This document shows, piece after piece, positions 46,810-55,829 of a stretch of 64,000 nt of DNA; position 1 is the stretch's first letter, and the number at the start of each line of letters is the position of its first letter. The stretch is from Nonomuraea sp. SBT364 (lineage in GTDB: Bacteria; Actinomycetota; Actinomycetes; Streptosporangiales; Streptosporangiaceae). The stretch spans positions 1 through 64,000 of the forward strand of contig NZ_LAVL01000014.1 of the NCBI RefSeq assembly GCF_001083785.1. The letters are read 5' to 3'. The notes below the pieces were generated by a model. The model had not been told where the DNA came from. It did not search any database and saw only the letters and a list, made by a program, of their open reading frames with translations. Both the position numbers and the translations under genes were made by a program.

Positions 46810-48690
46810 TCAGGACAGCCGGCCGAAGACCACCGGCAGCTTGACCGACGAACTGCCCGGCGCCACCGTGACCCTGGTGCCCGCCGGGTAGCGCAGCGTG
46901 TAGTCGTGGTCGGTCGAGATGATCACCACGCCGATCCGGTGCCCCTTCTTGAACAGGTAGTCCTGCGGCTGGAAGTCCCACGTGAAGCCGTACTCCCTGC
47001 CCGGCCTGATCGGCTCGCTCCGGTCCTCCCGGTGCCGGTTGCGGACGTCCAGCCAGCCCCGCGTGACGATCTTGTACGGGGTCTCCGCCGTGCCCAGCGT
47101 GCGCAGGGCGGTGCAGCCGGTGTCACCCGGGATCCCCTGGCCGTAGCAGAGCGTCTCGCCGGTCGGCACCAGCCTGCCGTCGGGCCGCGTGTCCGTGCCG
47201 TAGTCCACCAGCAGGGCCGTCAGGTACGGCGAGGCGCCGTCGCGCATCGAGGCCCGCACCGAGACCGTCGGCGTGCCCGAGATCCGGACGTCGGCGGGCA
47301 GCGGGTTCGTCAGGTAGGCCAGGCGGTTCGGGTCCGCCGCCGGCGCGGTCCCGGCCAGGTCCTCCGCCGTGCGGGTCTTCTGGTCGGTGTACGACTCGCG
47401 CGCCGACCAGGGCCGGGGGAGCAGGCCGAGCTTCCCGCCCGAGCCCATCCACAGCCGCACCGGATGGGCGCCCGGCAGCGGCCAGGAGGCGTGCCGCCCC
47501 CACTGCCCGGCGGCGATCTCCACATCGGCCCGCGGCTCACGCATGACGCCGCTGTCGATCCCGTACAGCCAGTGGTCGAACCAGCCGTGAAGCTGGCGCA
47601 GCCACTCGGCGGTGCGCAGGCTGAAGGGGTTCATGTGGGTGCCCTGGTGCAGCCAGATCTTGCGCGGCACGTTCCGCTCGGCCAGGGCGTACCACCACTG
47701 GGCGGCCTGCTTGGTCTTGACGTTCCAGTCGTTGAGCCCGTGCACCAGGAAGACGCTGGCCCGGACCTTGTCCACGTCGTCGAGGTAGTCGCGGGCGGCC
47801 CAGAACGGGCTGTAGTCGCCGGTGACCCGGTCCTGGGCGGCCGCCAGGCCGTCGATCACCGGGCCGCAGACCGCCTGGCCGTTCTCCCTGGTCAGGACGA
47901 ACTTGGCGAGCACGTCGGCGTCCTCGCCCTGGAAGCCGCCGGGGGCGAGCACGCCGCCGTTGGCCCGGTAGTAGTCGTACCAGGAGGAGATCGCGGCGAT
48001 CGGCACGATCGTCTCCAGGCCCTCGACGCCGGTGGAGGCGACGGCGTTGGGCAGGGTGCCGTTGTAGGAGACGCCGATCATGCCGACCTTGCCGGTGGAC
48101 CAGGTCGCCGCCACCGGCTCGCCGTTCGCGTCGAAGCCCCTGGCGCGGCCGTTGAGCCAGTCGATGGCGGCCTTCGGGCCGGCCGTCTCGTTGCGGTCGC
48201 CGGTGGTGGGGCAGCCGGTGGCGCGGCCGCTGCCGACGTTCTCGACCAGCGCGACGGCGTAGCCGCGGGGCAGGAAGTAGTTGTCGTAGTAGCCGGCGAA
48301 CGGCTCACTGGCCAGCTTGTCCACCTGGGCGCGCAGGGTGGGCAGCGGGTTGCCGTGCTCGTCCACGTCGACGGGGTGGTTGGGCACGTCGTTGACGCCC
48401 GCGAAGTACGGGCTCGACTCCATGATCACGGGAACCGTGAGTCCCTGGTCGGTCTCCTTGGGACGCAGGATGTCGACGGCGACCCGGTCGGGCCGGCCGT
48501 CGTGGTCGCTGTCGGTGCCTTCGACCTCGACGAAGACGGTCTGCTTGATGGCGTCCGCGCGGGAGAAGACCGGTTGGGTCGCGTTCCCTTCGACGCTGAT
48601 GGCGGGGGTGTCCGCCGCGACGGGTCCGCTGGTCAGGCCCAGGACGAGGACCGCGGCCAGTGGCACGGCGATGGCCTTCCAAGGGTGCAT
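46810..48690 (-). CDS. Secreted Xaa-Pro dipeptidyl-peptidase / CocE-NonD family hydrolase (S15)
   Basis: This 626-aa protein has a signal peptide (PWKAIAVPLAAVLVLGLTSG, cleavage near AAA/ADT). The alpha/beta-hydrolase core contains the nucleophile Ser208 in GVSYNG, the RGYAVALVENVGSGRATG strand and PIAAISSWYDYYRANGG. A C-terminal jelly-roll domain (~400-620) typical of X-Pro dipeptidyl-peptidases and cocaine-esterase-like enzymes follows. It probably releases Xaa-Pro dipeptides from extracellular peptides. ATG 48690 is fixed by the signal peptide; the frame stays open far upstream through the BMP gene's antisense strand, which is not coding. Confidence 0.92.
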   Translation of the reverse strand: MHPWKAIAVPLAAVLVLGLTSGPVAADTPAISVEGNATQPVFSRADAIKQTVFVEVEGTDSDHDGRPDRVAVDILRPKETDQGLTVPVIMESSPYFAGVNDVPNHPVDVDEHGNPLPTLRAQVDKLASEPFAGYYDNYFLPRGYAVALVENVGSGRATGCPTTGDRNETAGPKAAIDWLNGRARGFDANGEPVAATWSTGKVGMIGVSYNGTLPNAVASTGVEGLETIVPIAAISSWYDYYRANGGVLAPGGFQGEDADVLAKFVLTRENGQAVCGPVIDGLAAAQDRVTGDYSPFWAARDYLDDVDKVRASVFLVHGLNDWNVKTKQAAQWWYALAERNVPRKIWLHQGTHMNPFSLRTAEWLRQLHGWFDHWLYGIDSGVMREPRADVEIAAGQWGRHASWPLPGAHPVRLWMGSGGKLGLLPRPWSARESYTDQKTRTAEDLAGTAPAADPNRLAYLTNPLPADVRISGTPTVSVRASMRDGASPYLTALLVDYGTDTRPDGRLVPTGETLCYGQGIPGDTGCTALRTLGTAETPYKIVTRGWLDVRNRHREDRSEPIRPGREYGFTWDFQPQDYLFKKGHRIGVVIISTDHDYTLRYPAGTRVTVAPGSSSVKLPVVFGRLS

Positions 48691-48981
48691 GGCTGGACTC
48701 CAGACGATTTTTCCACCCGTTGGTGGGAATCTCTGCCATGATCGATCGGCTCTCACGGCCTGGCGAGGCCCAAAGTTCGGTAAAGCTTCACCGGCACCGC
48801 CTGGGCGGCATGCCTGAGAAATCAGGTCACGGACGCGCCTGATGTCGATAACGGAGCGGTTGCGACCCTGTGTGCTGGTTTGGTATGCCCTGGTCAACCA
48901 ACTATCTTCCGTGCAGGGTTGCCGTACGTTTCTTCGCGCCTGCGATGAAGTTCGACGGCGGGGAAATGGAAGGGAGTCGCC
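48691..48981. other. 291-bp divergent intergenic region
   Basis: It separates the S15 gene from the nucleoside transporter operon. I find a small inverted repeat CCTGA-GAAA-TCAGG at 48813-48826 and the AAGGGAG ribosome site of the downstream gene, but no convincing gene or promoter pair. Confidence 0.5.
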
Positions 48982-50052
48982 TTGCTCAGCAAGCGATTCG
49001 GCAGGTTGGCGACCGGCACGCTGGCCGGTGCCATGCTCATGGCGGCCGCGGCTTGTGGTGGTGGCAGCACGGGCGGGGAGACCACGGCGAGCACGTCGCC
49101 CGGCACGGAGTCCAGCGCTCCGGCGGCGAGCGGCCTCAAGGTCGGCCTCGCGTTCGACATCGGCGGCCGGGGCGACAAGTCGTTCAACGACGCCGCCTAC
49201 GCCGGTCTGGAGAAGGCCAAGACCGAGCTCGGCGCCGAGATCAAGGAACTGAGCCCCGCCTCCGACGGCTCCAACCGTGCCGAGCTGCTGACCCAGCTCG
49301 TGGACGCGGGCTACAACCCGATCATCGGCGTGGGCTTCGCCTACGGCGAGGACATCAAGAAGGCCGCCGAGGAGAACCCGGAGATCCAGTTCGCGGTCGT
49401 CGACTCGGCCTCCAACGCGGCCAACGTCACCGGCCTGCTGTTCGCCGAGGAGCAGGGCTCCTACCTGGCGGGCGTCGCCGCGGCCACCAAGGCCGAGAGC
49501 GGCCACGTCGGCTTCGTCGGCGGCGTCGAGAACGACCTGATCAAGAAGTTCGAGGCGGGCTTCGTGGCCGGCGTCAAGTCGGTCAAGACCGACGCCAAGA
49601 TCGACGTCAAGTACCTCACGCCCGACGGCGACTTCACCGGCTTCCGCGCTCCCGACAAGGGCAAGGTCGCGGCCGAGAAGATGTTCCAGGACGGCGCGGA
49701 GGTCGTCTACCACGCCGCCGGCGACTCCGGCCTCGGCGTGTTCCAGGCGGCGGCCGCGGCCAAGAAGAAGGCCATCGGCGTCGACTCCGACCAGCGCCAG
49801 ACCGTCACCGAGCCCGACCTGCAGGAGGTCATCATGACCTCGATGCTCAAGCGCGTGGACGTCGGCGTCTTCGAGTACATCAAGGCCTTCCAGGGCGGCG
49901 CCAAGGGCGGCACCGACATCGTCTACGACCTCAAGGTCGACGGCGTGGGCCTGGCCACCACCGGCGGCGAGATCGACGACATCCAGGACAAGATCGACGC
50001 TGCCAAGAAGGACATCATCGACGGCAAGATCACGGTTCCGGCCAAGCCGTAA
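48982..50052 (+). CDS. BMP family nucleoside-binding lipoprotein
   Basis: The 356-aa protein starts at TTG 48982 behind AAGGGAG and has a lipoprotein signal with lipobox AAAC (Cys25), then a Gly/Ser/Thr-rich linker. The mature part shows the BMP/PnrA signature: VGLAFDIGGRGDKSFNDAAY, PIIGVGFAYGEDI, VGFVGGVENDLIKKFEAGF, VVYHAAGDSGLGVF and AIGVDSDQRQ. PnrA- and NupA-type members bind purine and pyrimidine nucleosides. It is the first gene of an operon with its ATPase, two permeases and nucleoside-degrading enzymes, which supports nucleoside as substrate. Confidence 0.95.
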   Translation: MLSKRFGRLATGTLAGAMLMAAAACGGGSTGGETTASTSPGTESSAPAASGLKVGLAFDIGGRGDKSFNDAAYAGLEKAKTELGAEIKELSPASDGSNRAELLTQLVDAGYNPIIGVGFAYGEDIKKAAEENPEIQFAVVDSASNAANVTGLLFAEEQGSYLAGVAAATKAESGHVGFVGGVENDLIKKFEAGFVAGVKSVKTDAKIDVKYLTPDGDFTGFRAPDKGKVAAEKMFQDGAEVVYHAAGDSGLGVFQAAAAAKKKAIGVDSDQRQTVTEPDLQEVIMTSMLKRVDVGVFEYIKAFQGGAKGGTDIVYDLKVDGVGLATTGGEIDDIQDKIDAAKKDIIDGKITVPAKP

Positions 50053-50072
50053 CCTGGACAAGAACATCGACC

Positions 50073-50103
50073 GAGGGCCCGGAGTCCCGAGACCCGGGCC
50101 TTC
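50073..50103 (+). terminator. Hairpin between binding protein and ATPase genes
   Basis: GGCCCGG (50076-50082) pairs with CCGGGCC (50094-50100), followed by TTC. In this position it probably acts as partial terminator or mRNA stabiliser, giving more binding protein than transporter. Confidence 0.6.
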
Positions 50104-50145
50104 GGGCTATCTGCCAGGCTCTAGGAGAAACCGAATGAGCGGCCG

Positions 50146-51699
50146 ATGAACGCTGAGACGCCCGCCGTACAACTGGAGGGCATCACCAAGCGCTTCCCCG
50201 GTGTCGTGGCCAACCACGACATCCGCATCACCGTCGAACCCGGCACGGTGCACGCGATCGTCGGGGAGAACGGCGCCGGCAAGTCGACCCTGATGAAGAT
50301 CCTGTACGGGATGCAGAAGCCGGACGAGGGCACCATCACGGTCAACGGCCGGGAGGTGGCCTTCCGCACCCCGAGCGACGCCATCGACGCCGGCATCGGC
50401 ATGGTGCACCAGCACTTCATGCTGGCCGACAACTTCACCGTGCTGGAGAACATCGTCCTGGGCGCCGAGCCGCGCAAGGCCGGCGTCGTGCTCGACACGG
50501 CCAGGGCGCGGGCGCGGATCAACCAGCTCGCCGAGAGCCACGGGCTGCGGGTCGACCCCGACCGGCTCGTGGAGGACCTCGGCGTCGGCGACCGGCAGCG
50601 GGTGGAGATCCTCAAGGTCCTCTACCGGGGCGCGCGCATCCTCATCCTCGACGAGCCGACCGCGGTGCTCGTGCCGCAGGAGGTCGACGAGCTCTTCGAG
50701 AACCTGCGCGAGCTCACGGCCGGCGGCCTCACCGTCATCTTCATCTCGCACAAGCTGGACGAGGTGCTCAGCATCGCCGACGCGATCACCGTGATCCGGC
50801 GCGGCACCACCGTCGCCAGCGTGAACCCGCGCGAGGTGACCGCGCGGCAGCTCGCCGAGCTCATGGTCGGCAGCGAGCTGCCCACGCCCGAGACCCGCGA
50901 GTCCACCGTGACCGACACGGTGGCGCTGCGCGTGTCCCACCTGGGCATGGAGTCCGACGGGCGGGCGCTCCTCGACGACGTGTCGTTCGACATCCACAAG
51001 GGCGAGATCCTCGGCATCGCCGGGGTCGAGGGCAACGGCCAGTCCGAGCTCATCGAGGCCATCATGGGCCTGCGCCCGGTGAGCGGCCACGTCCTGCTGG
51101 CCGAGCAGGACATCTCCGCCTGGTCCACACTCAAGCGGCGCGAGTCCGGCATCGGCTACATCCCGGAGGACCGCCACCGGCAGGGCCTGCTGCTGGAAGC
51201 CTCGCTCTGGGAGAACCGGGTGCTCGGTCACCAGACCAGGCGGCCGTCGCGATCCGGCATCTGGATCAACCGGGGTGCCGCCAAGGCCGACACCAAACGC
51301 ATCGTCAAGGCGTACGACGTCCGCACGCCCGGCGTCGACACGCTGGCGCTCGCGCTGTCGGGCGGCAACCAGCAGAAGCTCATCGTCGGCCGGGAGATGA
51401 GCGGCGAGCCGAAGTTCCTCATCGCCGCCCACCCCACCCGTGGCGTCGACGTGGGCGCGCAGGCCGCCATCTGGGACCACCTGCGCGAGGCGCGCGCGGC
51501 CGGGCTGGCCGTACTGCTGATCTCGGCGGATCTCGACGAGCTGATCGGGCTGTCCGACACGCTGCGGGTCATCTACCGGGGCCGGCTCGTGGCCGGCCTC
51601 GACCCGTCCGACGTGACCCCGGAACGGCTGGGCGGATACATGACCGGCGCGATCACCGGCACGGGGTCCAGTCCCGAGTCCGGCACTGAGGAGACGTGA
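50146..51699 (+). CDS. Nucleoside ABC transporter ATP-binding protein (two ATPase domains)
   Basis: This 517-aa protein contains two ABC modules. The first has Walker A GENGAGKST, Q-loop VHQHFMLADNFTV, signature-like LGVGDRQRVEILK and Walker B ILILDEPTAVLVPQE. The second (from ~265) has GVEGNGQSEL, YIPEDRHRQGL and the signature LSGGNQQKLIVGREM. It is the NupO/YufO/RbsA-like architecture used with BMP-type binding proteins. ATG 50146 is preceded by a GAATGAGCGGCCG stretch without a strong ribosome site. The stop overlaps the next permease by one base. Confidence 0.95.
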   Translation: MNAETPAVQLEGITKRFPGVVANHDIRITVEPGTVHAIVGENGAGKSTLMKILYGMQKPDEGTITVNGREVAFRTPSDAIDAGIGMVHQHFMLADNFTVLENIVLGAEPRKAGVVLDTARARARINQLAESHGLRVDPDRLVEDLGVGDRQRVEILKVLYRGARILILDEPTAVLVPQEVDELFENLRELTAGGLTVIFISHKLDEVLSIADAITVIRRGTTVASVNPREVTARQLAELMVGSELPTPETRESTVTDTVALRVSHLGMESDGRALLDDVSFDIHKGEILGIAGVEGNGQSELIEAIMGLRPVSGHVLLAEQDISAWSTLKRRESGIGYIPEDRHRQGLLLEASLWENRVLGHQTRRPSRSGIWINRGAAKADTKRIVKAYDVRTPGVDTLALALSGGNQQKLIVGREMSGEPKFLIAAHPTRGVDVGAQAAIWDHLREARAAGLAVLLISADLDELIGLSDTLRVIYRGRLVAGLDPSDVTPERLGGYMTGAITGTGSSPESGTEET

Positions 51700-52823
51700 T
51701 GCCCGCAGGGCTCTTTCGGGCGTTGCTCACCGTGGCGGGCGCCGTCGTCGCCATCCTGGTGGCCATCGGCATCAGCAGCGTGGCGATCGTCGCGGCGGGG
51801 GCCAACCCCGGTGACGCGCTCGCCGCGTTCTTCAACTTCGGCGAGACGGACCGGTCGTTCGCCAACGGCCTCGCCCAGATGTTCAACCGGGCCGTGCCGC
51901 TGTTCCTGGCGGGTCTGGCGGTGGCCGTCGGCTTCCGGATGAACCTCTTCAACATCGGTGTAGAGGGCCAGTATCGGATCGCGGCCGTCTGCGCCGCCTA
52001 CGTCGGCTCGACGTTCGTCGCGCCGGCCCCGATCCAGATCACGGTGATCATCGTGGTGGCGGCGGCCGTGGGCGGCCTCTACGCGCTGATCCCGGCCGTG
52101 ATGAAGGTGACCCGGGGGGTGAACGAGGTCATCTCCACGATCATGCTGAACTACATCGCGATCAACCTGGCGGCCTTCCTCGTCCGCGGGCCCTTCGCCG
52201 GCGAGCGGGCCGAAGGACAGCTCACCACGACCACCCCGGTCTTGCCCGAGTCGGCCTGGTTCCCGAACATGAACTGGCTGCTGGAGGCGATGGGCCTGCC
52301 GGCGCCACGCGGTGGCGGGATGTGGGGCTTCCTGCTCGTCGCCGTCGTGATCGGCGTGGCGCTCTGGGTGGTGCTGGAACGGACCAAGTTCGGCTTCGAC
52401 GTCAAGGCCAGCGGCCTCAACCCGTCCGCCGCGTTCGCCTCGGGCATCGGCCCGAAGCGGATGGTGATCTCCGCCATGGTGCTCTCCGGCGCGATCGCGG
52501 GCCTGATCGGGCTGCCGGAGATCCTCGGCGACCAGCACGCCTTCGGCACCAACTTCACCCCCGGCCTCGGCTACCTCGGCATCGCGGTCGCGCTGCTGGG
52601 TCGTAACAGCCCCTACGGCATCGCGGTGGCCGCGCTCCTGTTCGCCTTCCTCGACCGCGCGCAGGGGCCGTTGCAGTTCGCCGACGTGCCGCCCTCCGTG
52701 ATCACGATCATGCAGGGCACCATCGTGCTCCTGGTGGTCGTCGCCAACGAGATCACCAGCCGGGTCGCGCTGCGGCGCGAGGAACGGCGCGCGGCGCGAC
52801 AGCTCGGAAAGGTGAGCGCATGA
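51699..52823 (+). CDS. Nucleoside ABC transporter permease (NupP-like)
   Basis: The 374-aa polytopic protein has about nine membrane segments and the sugar/nucleoside-permease phrases FRMNLFNIGVEGQYRIAAV, TRGVNEVISTIMLNYIAINL, KTKFGFDVKASGLNPSAA-like (TKFGFDVKASGLNPSAAFA) and GLGYLGIAVALLGRNSP. ATG 51699 overlaps the ATPase stop (TGATG) behind GAGGAG; GTG 51696 is possible. It pairs with the next permease to form the channel. Confidence 0.93.
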   Translation: MPAGLFRALLTVAGAVVAILVAIGISSVAIVAAGANPGDALAAFFNFGETDRSFANGLAQMFNRAVPLFLAGLAVAVGFRMNLFNIGVEGQYRIAAVCAAYVGSTFVAPAPIQITVIIVVAAAVGGLYALIPAVMKVTRGVNEVISTIMLNYIAINLAAFLVRGPFAGERAEGQLTTTTPVLPESAWFPNMNWLLEAMGLPAPRGGGMWGFLLVAVVIGVALWVVLERTKFGFDVKASGLNPSAAFASGIGPKRMVISAMVLSGAIAGLIGLPEILGDQHAFGTNFTPGLGYLGIAVALLGRNSPYGIAVAALLFAFLDRAQGPLQFADVPPSVITIMQGTIVLLVVVANEITSRVALRREERRAARQLGKVSA

Positions 52824-54097
52824 CCACCCTCGCCGGATCGAGCAAGATCCGCAAATATCACCTGGCGCTGATCGGCGTCGCGCTGCTCCTCATCCTGATG
52901 TCGCTGGTCCGGATCATCGCCGGGACCGACGACATCACCTCGTCCGGTCTGATCGGGGCCGCGCTGCTGTTCTCGGTGCCGATCGGGCTGGCCGGGCTCG
53001 GCGGCCTGTGGGCCGAGCGGGCGGGCGTGGTCAACATCGGCCTCGAAGGCATGATGGTGCTCGGCACCTGGTTCGCCGGCTGGGCCGGCTACCAGTGGGG
53101 GCCGGTGGCCGCGCTGTGCGCCGGGCTGATCGCGGGCGCGCTCGGCGGCCTGCTGCACGCCATCGCGACCGTCACGTTCGGCGTCGACCACATCATCAGC
53201 GGCGTCGCCATCAACCTGCTCGGGCCCGGCGTCACCCGCTTCCTGTCGGAGGTCCTCTACAAGGAGGGGTCCCCGGCCAACCAGGCGGGCGCCGGCATCA
53301 CCACCTCGCCGCCGGTCTCGGGTGAGGTGTGGGAGCCCAGCCTGTGGCCGCTGTCCAGCGGACCCGACTGGCTCGGCTCGCTGGAGAAGACGCACTGGTT
53401 CCTGCTCTCCGACGTCGCCGGCATCCTGCGCGGGCTCACCCACGAGGTGAACGTGCTGGTCATCCTGGCCGTGCTGATGCTGCCGCTGACGTTCTTCGTG
53501 CTCTGGCGCACCGCCTTCGGGCTGCGGCTGCGTTCGGCGGGCGAGAACCCGTGGGCGGCCGAGTCGCTGGGCGTGAACGTCGTGCGGATCAAGTACCTGG
53601 CCGTGGTCATCTCGGGGGCGTTCGCCGGGATGGGCGGCGTGTTCCTGGTCTTCGTCAGCGACAAGTACGTCGAGGGGCAGTCGCAGGGCCGCGGTTTCAT
53701 CGGCCTGGCCGCCATGATCTTCGGCAACTGGCGGCCGGGCGGGCTGGCCACGGGCGCGGGCCTGTTCGGCTACGCCGACGCCCTGCAGCTCCGCAGCCAG
53801 GGCGCGGTCACCTCGTTCCTGCTGTTCGGCGCGATCCTGCTGCTGATCTACCTGATCGTCAGAGCGCGCCGGATGCTGACGAACGGGCAATCCGCCCGCG
53901 AGTACACGATGATGGCGGCAGCCGCCGCCGGCCTGGTCGTGCTCCTCTGGCTGTGGCTGACCGTCGACAAGCTGCCGAACGAGTTCGTCTTCATCACGCC
54001 GCACGTGCTCACCCTGCTCGTGCTCCTGGTGGCGTCGCAGCGCCTGCGCATGCCCAAGGCCGACGGCGTGATCTACCGACGGGGGGACCAGCATTGA
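52820..54097 (+). CDS. Nucleoside ABC transporter permease (NupQ-like)
   Basis: This 425-aa permease has about ten membrane segments and the family phrases ERAGVVNIGLEGMMVLGTWF, FGVDHIISGVAINLLGPGVT, RTAFGLRLRSAGENPWAAES, FVSDKYVEGQSQGRGFIGLA. It is longer than its partner because of an insert around residues 145-200 and an extra C-terminal membrane region. It overlaps the first permease as ATGA and cdd as TTGA. Confidence 0.93.
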   Translation: MTTLAGSSKIRKYHLALIGVALLLILMSLVRIIAGTDDITSSGLIGAALLFSVPIGLAGLGGLWAERAGVVNIGLEGMMVLGTWFAGWAGYQWGPVAALCAGLIAGALGGLLHAIATVTFGVDHIISGVAINLLGPGVTRFLSEVLYKEGSPANQAGAGITTSPPVSGEVWEPSLWPLSSGPDWLGSLEKTHWFLLSDVAGILRGLTHEVNVLVILAVLMLPLTFFVLWRTAFGLRLRSAGENPWAAESLGVNVVRIKYLAVVISGAFAGMGGVFLVFVSDKYVEGQSQGRGFIGLAAMIFGNWRPGGLATGAGLFGYADALQLRSQGAVTSFLLFGAILLLIYLIVRARRMLTNGQSAREYTMMAAAAAGLVVLLWLWLTVDKLPNEFVFITPHVLTLLVLLVASQRLRMPKADGVIYRRGDQH

Positions 54098-54489
54098 GCA
54101 TCGACTGGGACGCGCTGCGCGCCGAGGCCGCCGAGGCCATGCGCCACGCCTACGCGCCCTACTCCAAGTTCCCCGTGGGCGCCGCCGCCCTGGTGGACGA
54201 CGGGCGGACCGTCACGGGCTGCAACGTGGAGAACGCCTCCTACGGGGTGGGCCTGTGCGCCGAGTGCGGGCTGGTGTCCGCGCTGCAGGCGTCGGGCGGC
54301 GGCAGGCTGGTGGCCTTCACCTGTGTGGACGGCCACGGCGAGCTGCTCATGCCGTGCGGCCGCTGCCGGCAGTTGCTGTACGAGTTCGGCGGTGACGACC
54401 TGCTGGTCGAGACCGTCGACGGGCCGAAGCCGATGGCGCAGATCCTGCCCTACGCGTTCGGCCCGGTCGACCTCGACCGGATGGCGTGA
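54094..54489 (+). CDS. cdd: Cytidine deaminase
   Basis: The 131-aa enzyme has the zinc-dependent deaminase motifs CAE (55-57, in GLCAECGL) and PCGRC (87-91), plus the substrate-binding NVENASYG. It converts cytidine and deoxycytidine to uridine and deoxyuridine. The TTG start at 54094 overlaps the permease stop and follows GGGGGGACC; there is no in-frame ATG nearby. Its place between a nucleoside importer and deoA fits pyrimidine nucleoside salvage. Confidence 0.95.
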   Translation: MSIDWDALRAEAAEAMRHAYAPYSKFPVGAAALVDDGRTVTGCNVENASYGVGLCAECGLVSALQASGGGRLVAFTCVDGHGELLMPCGRCRQLLYEFGGDDLLVETVDGPKPMAQILPYAFGPVDLDRMA

Positions 54490-55769
54490 TGGACGCCATC
54501 GAGGTCATCGTCGCCAAGCGCGACGGCGGCGAGCTCACCGCGGCCCAGATCGACTGGGTGATCGACGCCTACGTGCGCGGGGAGGTCGCCGACGAGCAGA
54601 TGTCGGCGCTCGCGATGGCGATCCTGCTCAACGGCATGAACCGGCGCGAGATCGCCGGCTGGACGCAGGCCATGATCCGCTCCGGCGAGCGCATGGACTG
54701 GTCGGCGCTCGACCGGCCCACCGCCGACAAGCACTCCACGGGCGGCGTCGGCGACAAGATCACGCTGCCGCTGGCGCCGCTGGTCGCCGCCTGCGGCGCG
54801 TACGTCCCGCAGCTGTCCGGCCGCGGCCTCGGCCACACCGGCGGCACGCTGGACAAGCTGGAGTCGATCCCCGGCTGGCGGGCGTCGCTGTCCAACGAGG
54901 AGATGCTCGGGGTGCTGCGCGCCGCCGGCGCGGTCGTCTGCGCCGCCGGCTCCGGGCTGGCCCCCGCCGACAAGAAGCTGTACGCGCTACGCGACGTCAC
55001 CGGCACCGTCGAGTCGATCCCGCTGATCGCCTCGTCGATCATGTCCAAGAAGATCGCCGAGGGCACCGGGTCGCTGGTGCTCGACGTCAAGGTGGGCTCG
55101 GGCGCGTTCATGAAGACGCCCGAGCGGGCCCGCGAGCTGGCCGAGACCATGGTGGCGCTGGGCACCGACGCCGGGGTGCGCACCGTCGCGCTGCTCACCG
55201 CGATGGACCGGCCGCTGGGCCGCGCCGTGGGCAACGCCCTGGAGGTCGAGGAGTCGGTCGAGGTCCTGGCGGGCGGCGGGCCGTCCGACGTGGTGGAGCT
55301 CACCGTACGGCTGGCCAGGGAGATGCTGGAGGCCGCCGGGGTGGCCGGCAAGGACCCGGCCGACGCCCTGCGCGACGGGTCGGCCATGGACGCCTGGCGG
55401 CGGATGATCGCCGCGCAGGGCGGCGACCCGGACGGGCTGCTGCCCAGGGCCGCCGAGTCGATGACGGTCGAGGCGCCGGGGTCGGGCGTGCTCGTCCGGC
55501 TGGACGCCTACGCGGTGGGTCTGGCCGCCTGGCGGCTCGGCGCGGGCCGGGCCCGCAAGGAGGACCCGGTGTCGGCCGGGGCGGGCATCACGCTGCACGC
55601 CAAGCCGGGCGACCTGGTCAGGGCGGGCCAGCCGCTGCTCACGTTGCACGCGGACGAGACAGGCCGCTTCGAGCGGGCGCTGGAGGCGCTGCGCGGCGGC
55701 TACGAGGTCGGACCGGCGGGAGGGGAGCCGCTGCCGCTGGTCATCGACCGGATCACCGCCGGGGCCTGA
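54489..55769 (+). CDS. deoA: Thymidine phosphorylase
   Basis: This 426-aa protein is a pyrimidine-nucleoside phosphorylase. It has ALAMAILLNGMNRREIAGWT, the phosphate-binding DKHSTGGVGDK, SGRGLGHTGGTLDKLESIPG, and SGLAPADKKLYALRDVTGTV, which carry the active-site and substrate residues of the family. It splits thymidine, deoxyuridine or uridine into base and sugar-1-phosphate. ATG 54489 overlaps the cdd stop (TGATG). It is the last gene of the nucleoside operon and converges on the XRE/TPR regulator after 60 bp. Confidence 0.95.
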   Translation: MDAIEVIVAKRDGGELTAAQIDWVIDAYVRGEVADEQMSALAMAILLNGMNRREIAGWTQAMIRSGERMDWSALDRPTADKHSTGGVGDKITLPLAPLVAACGAYVPQLSGRGLGHTGGTLDKLESIPGWRASLSNEEMLGVLRAAGAVVCAAGSGLAPADKKLYALRDVTGTVESIPLIASSIMSKKIAEGTGSLVLDVKVGSGAFMKTPERARELAETMVALGTDAGVRTVALLTAMDRPLGRAVGNALEVEESVEVLAGGGPSDVVELTVRLAREMLEAAGVAGKDPADALRDGSAMDAWRRMIAAQGGDPDGLLPRAAESMTVEAPGSGVLVRLDAYAVGLAAWRLGAGRARKEDPVSAGAGITLHAKPGDLVRAGQPLLTLHADETGRFERALEALRGGYEVGPAGGEPLPLVIDRITAGA

Positions 55770-55829
55770 TGAGGGCGTCAGAAGTGCTCAGGACCACTTG
55801 CGGACCGGACGGTGGCGCGGGCATCGCGG

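Noticed and set aside
48813..48826. Inverted repeat CCTGA-GAAA-TCAGG as riboswitch or operator
   Set aside because: It is only a 5-bp stem with no conserved context, too weak to call.
46810..50067. A 1085-codon open frame on the minus strand spanning S15 peptidase and the BMP gene
   Set aside because: Only the part up to 48690 has a signal peptide and family motifs. The rest is antisense to the BMP gene, a common effect of high GC at third positions.
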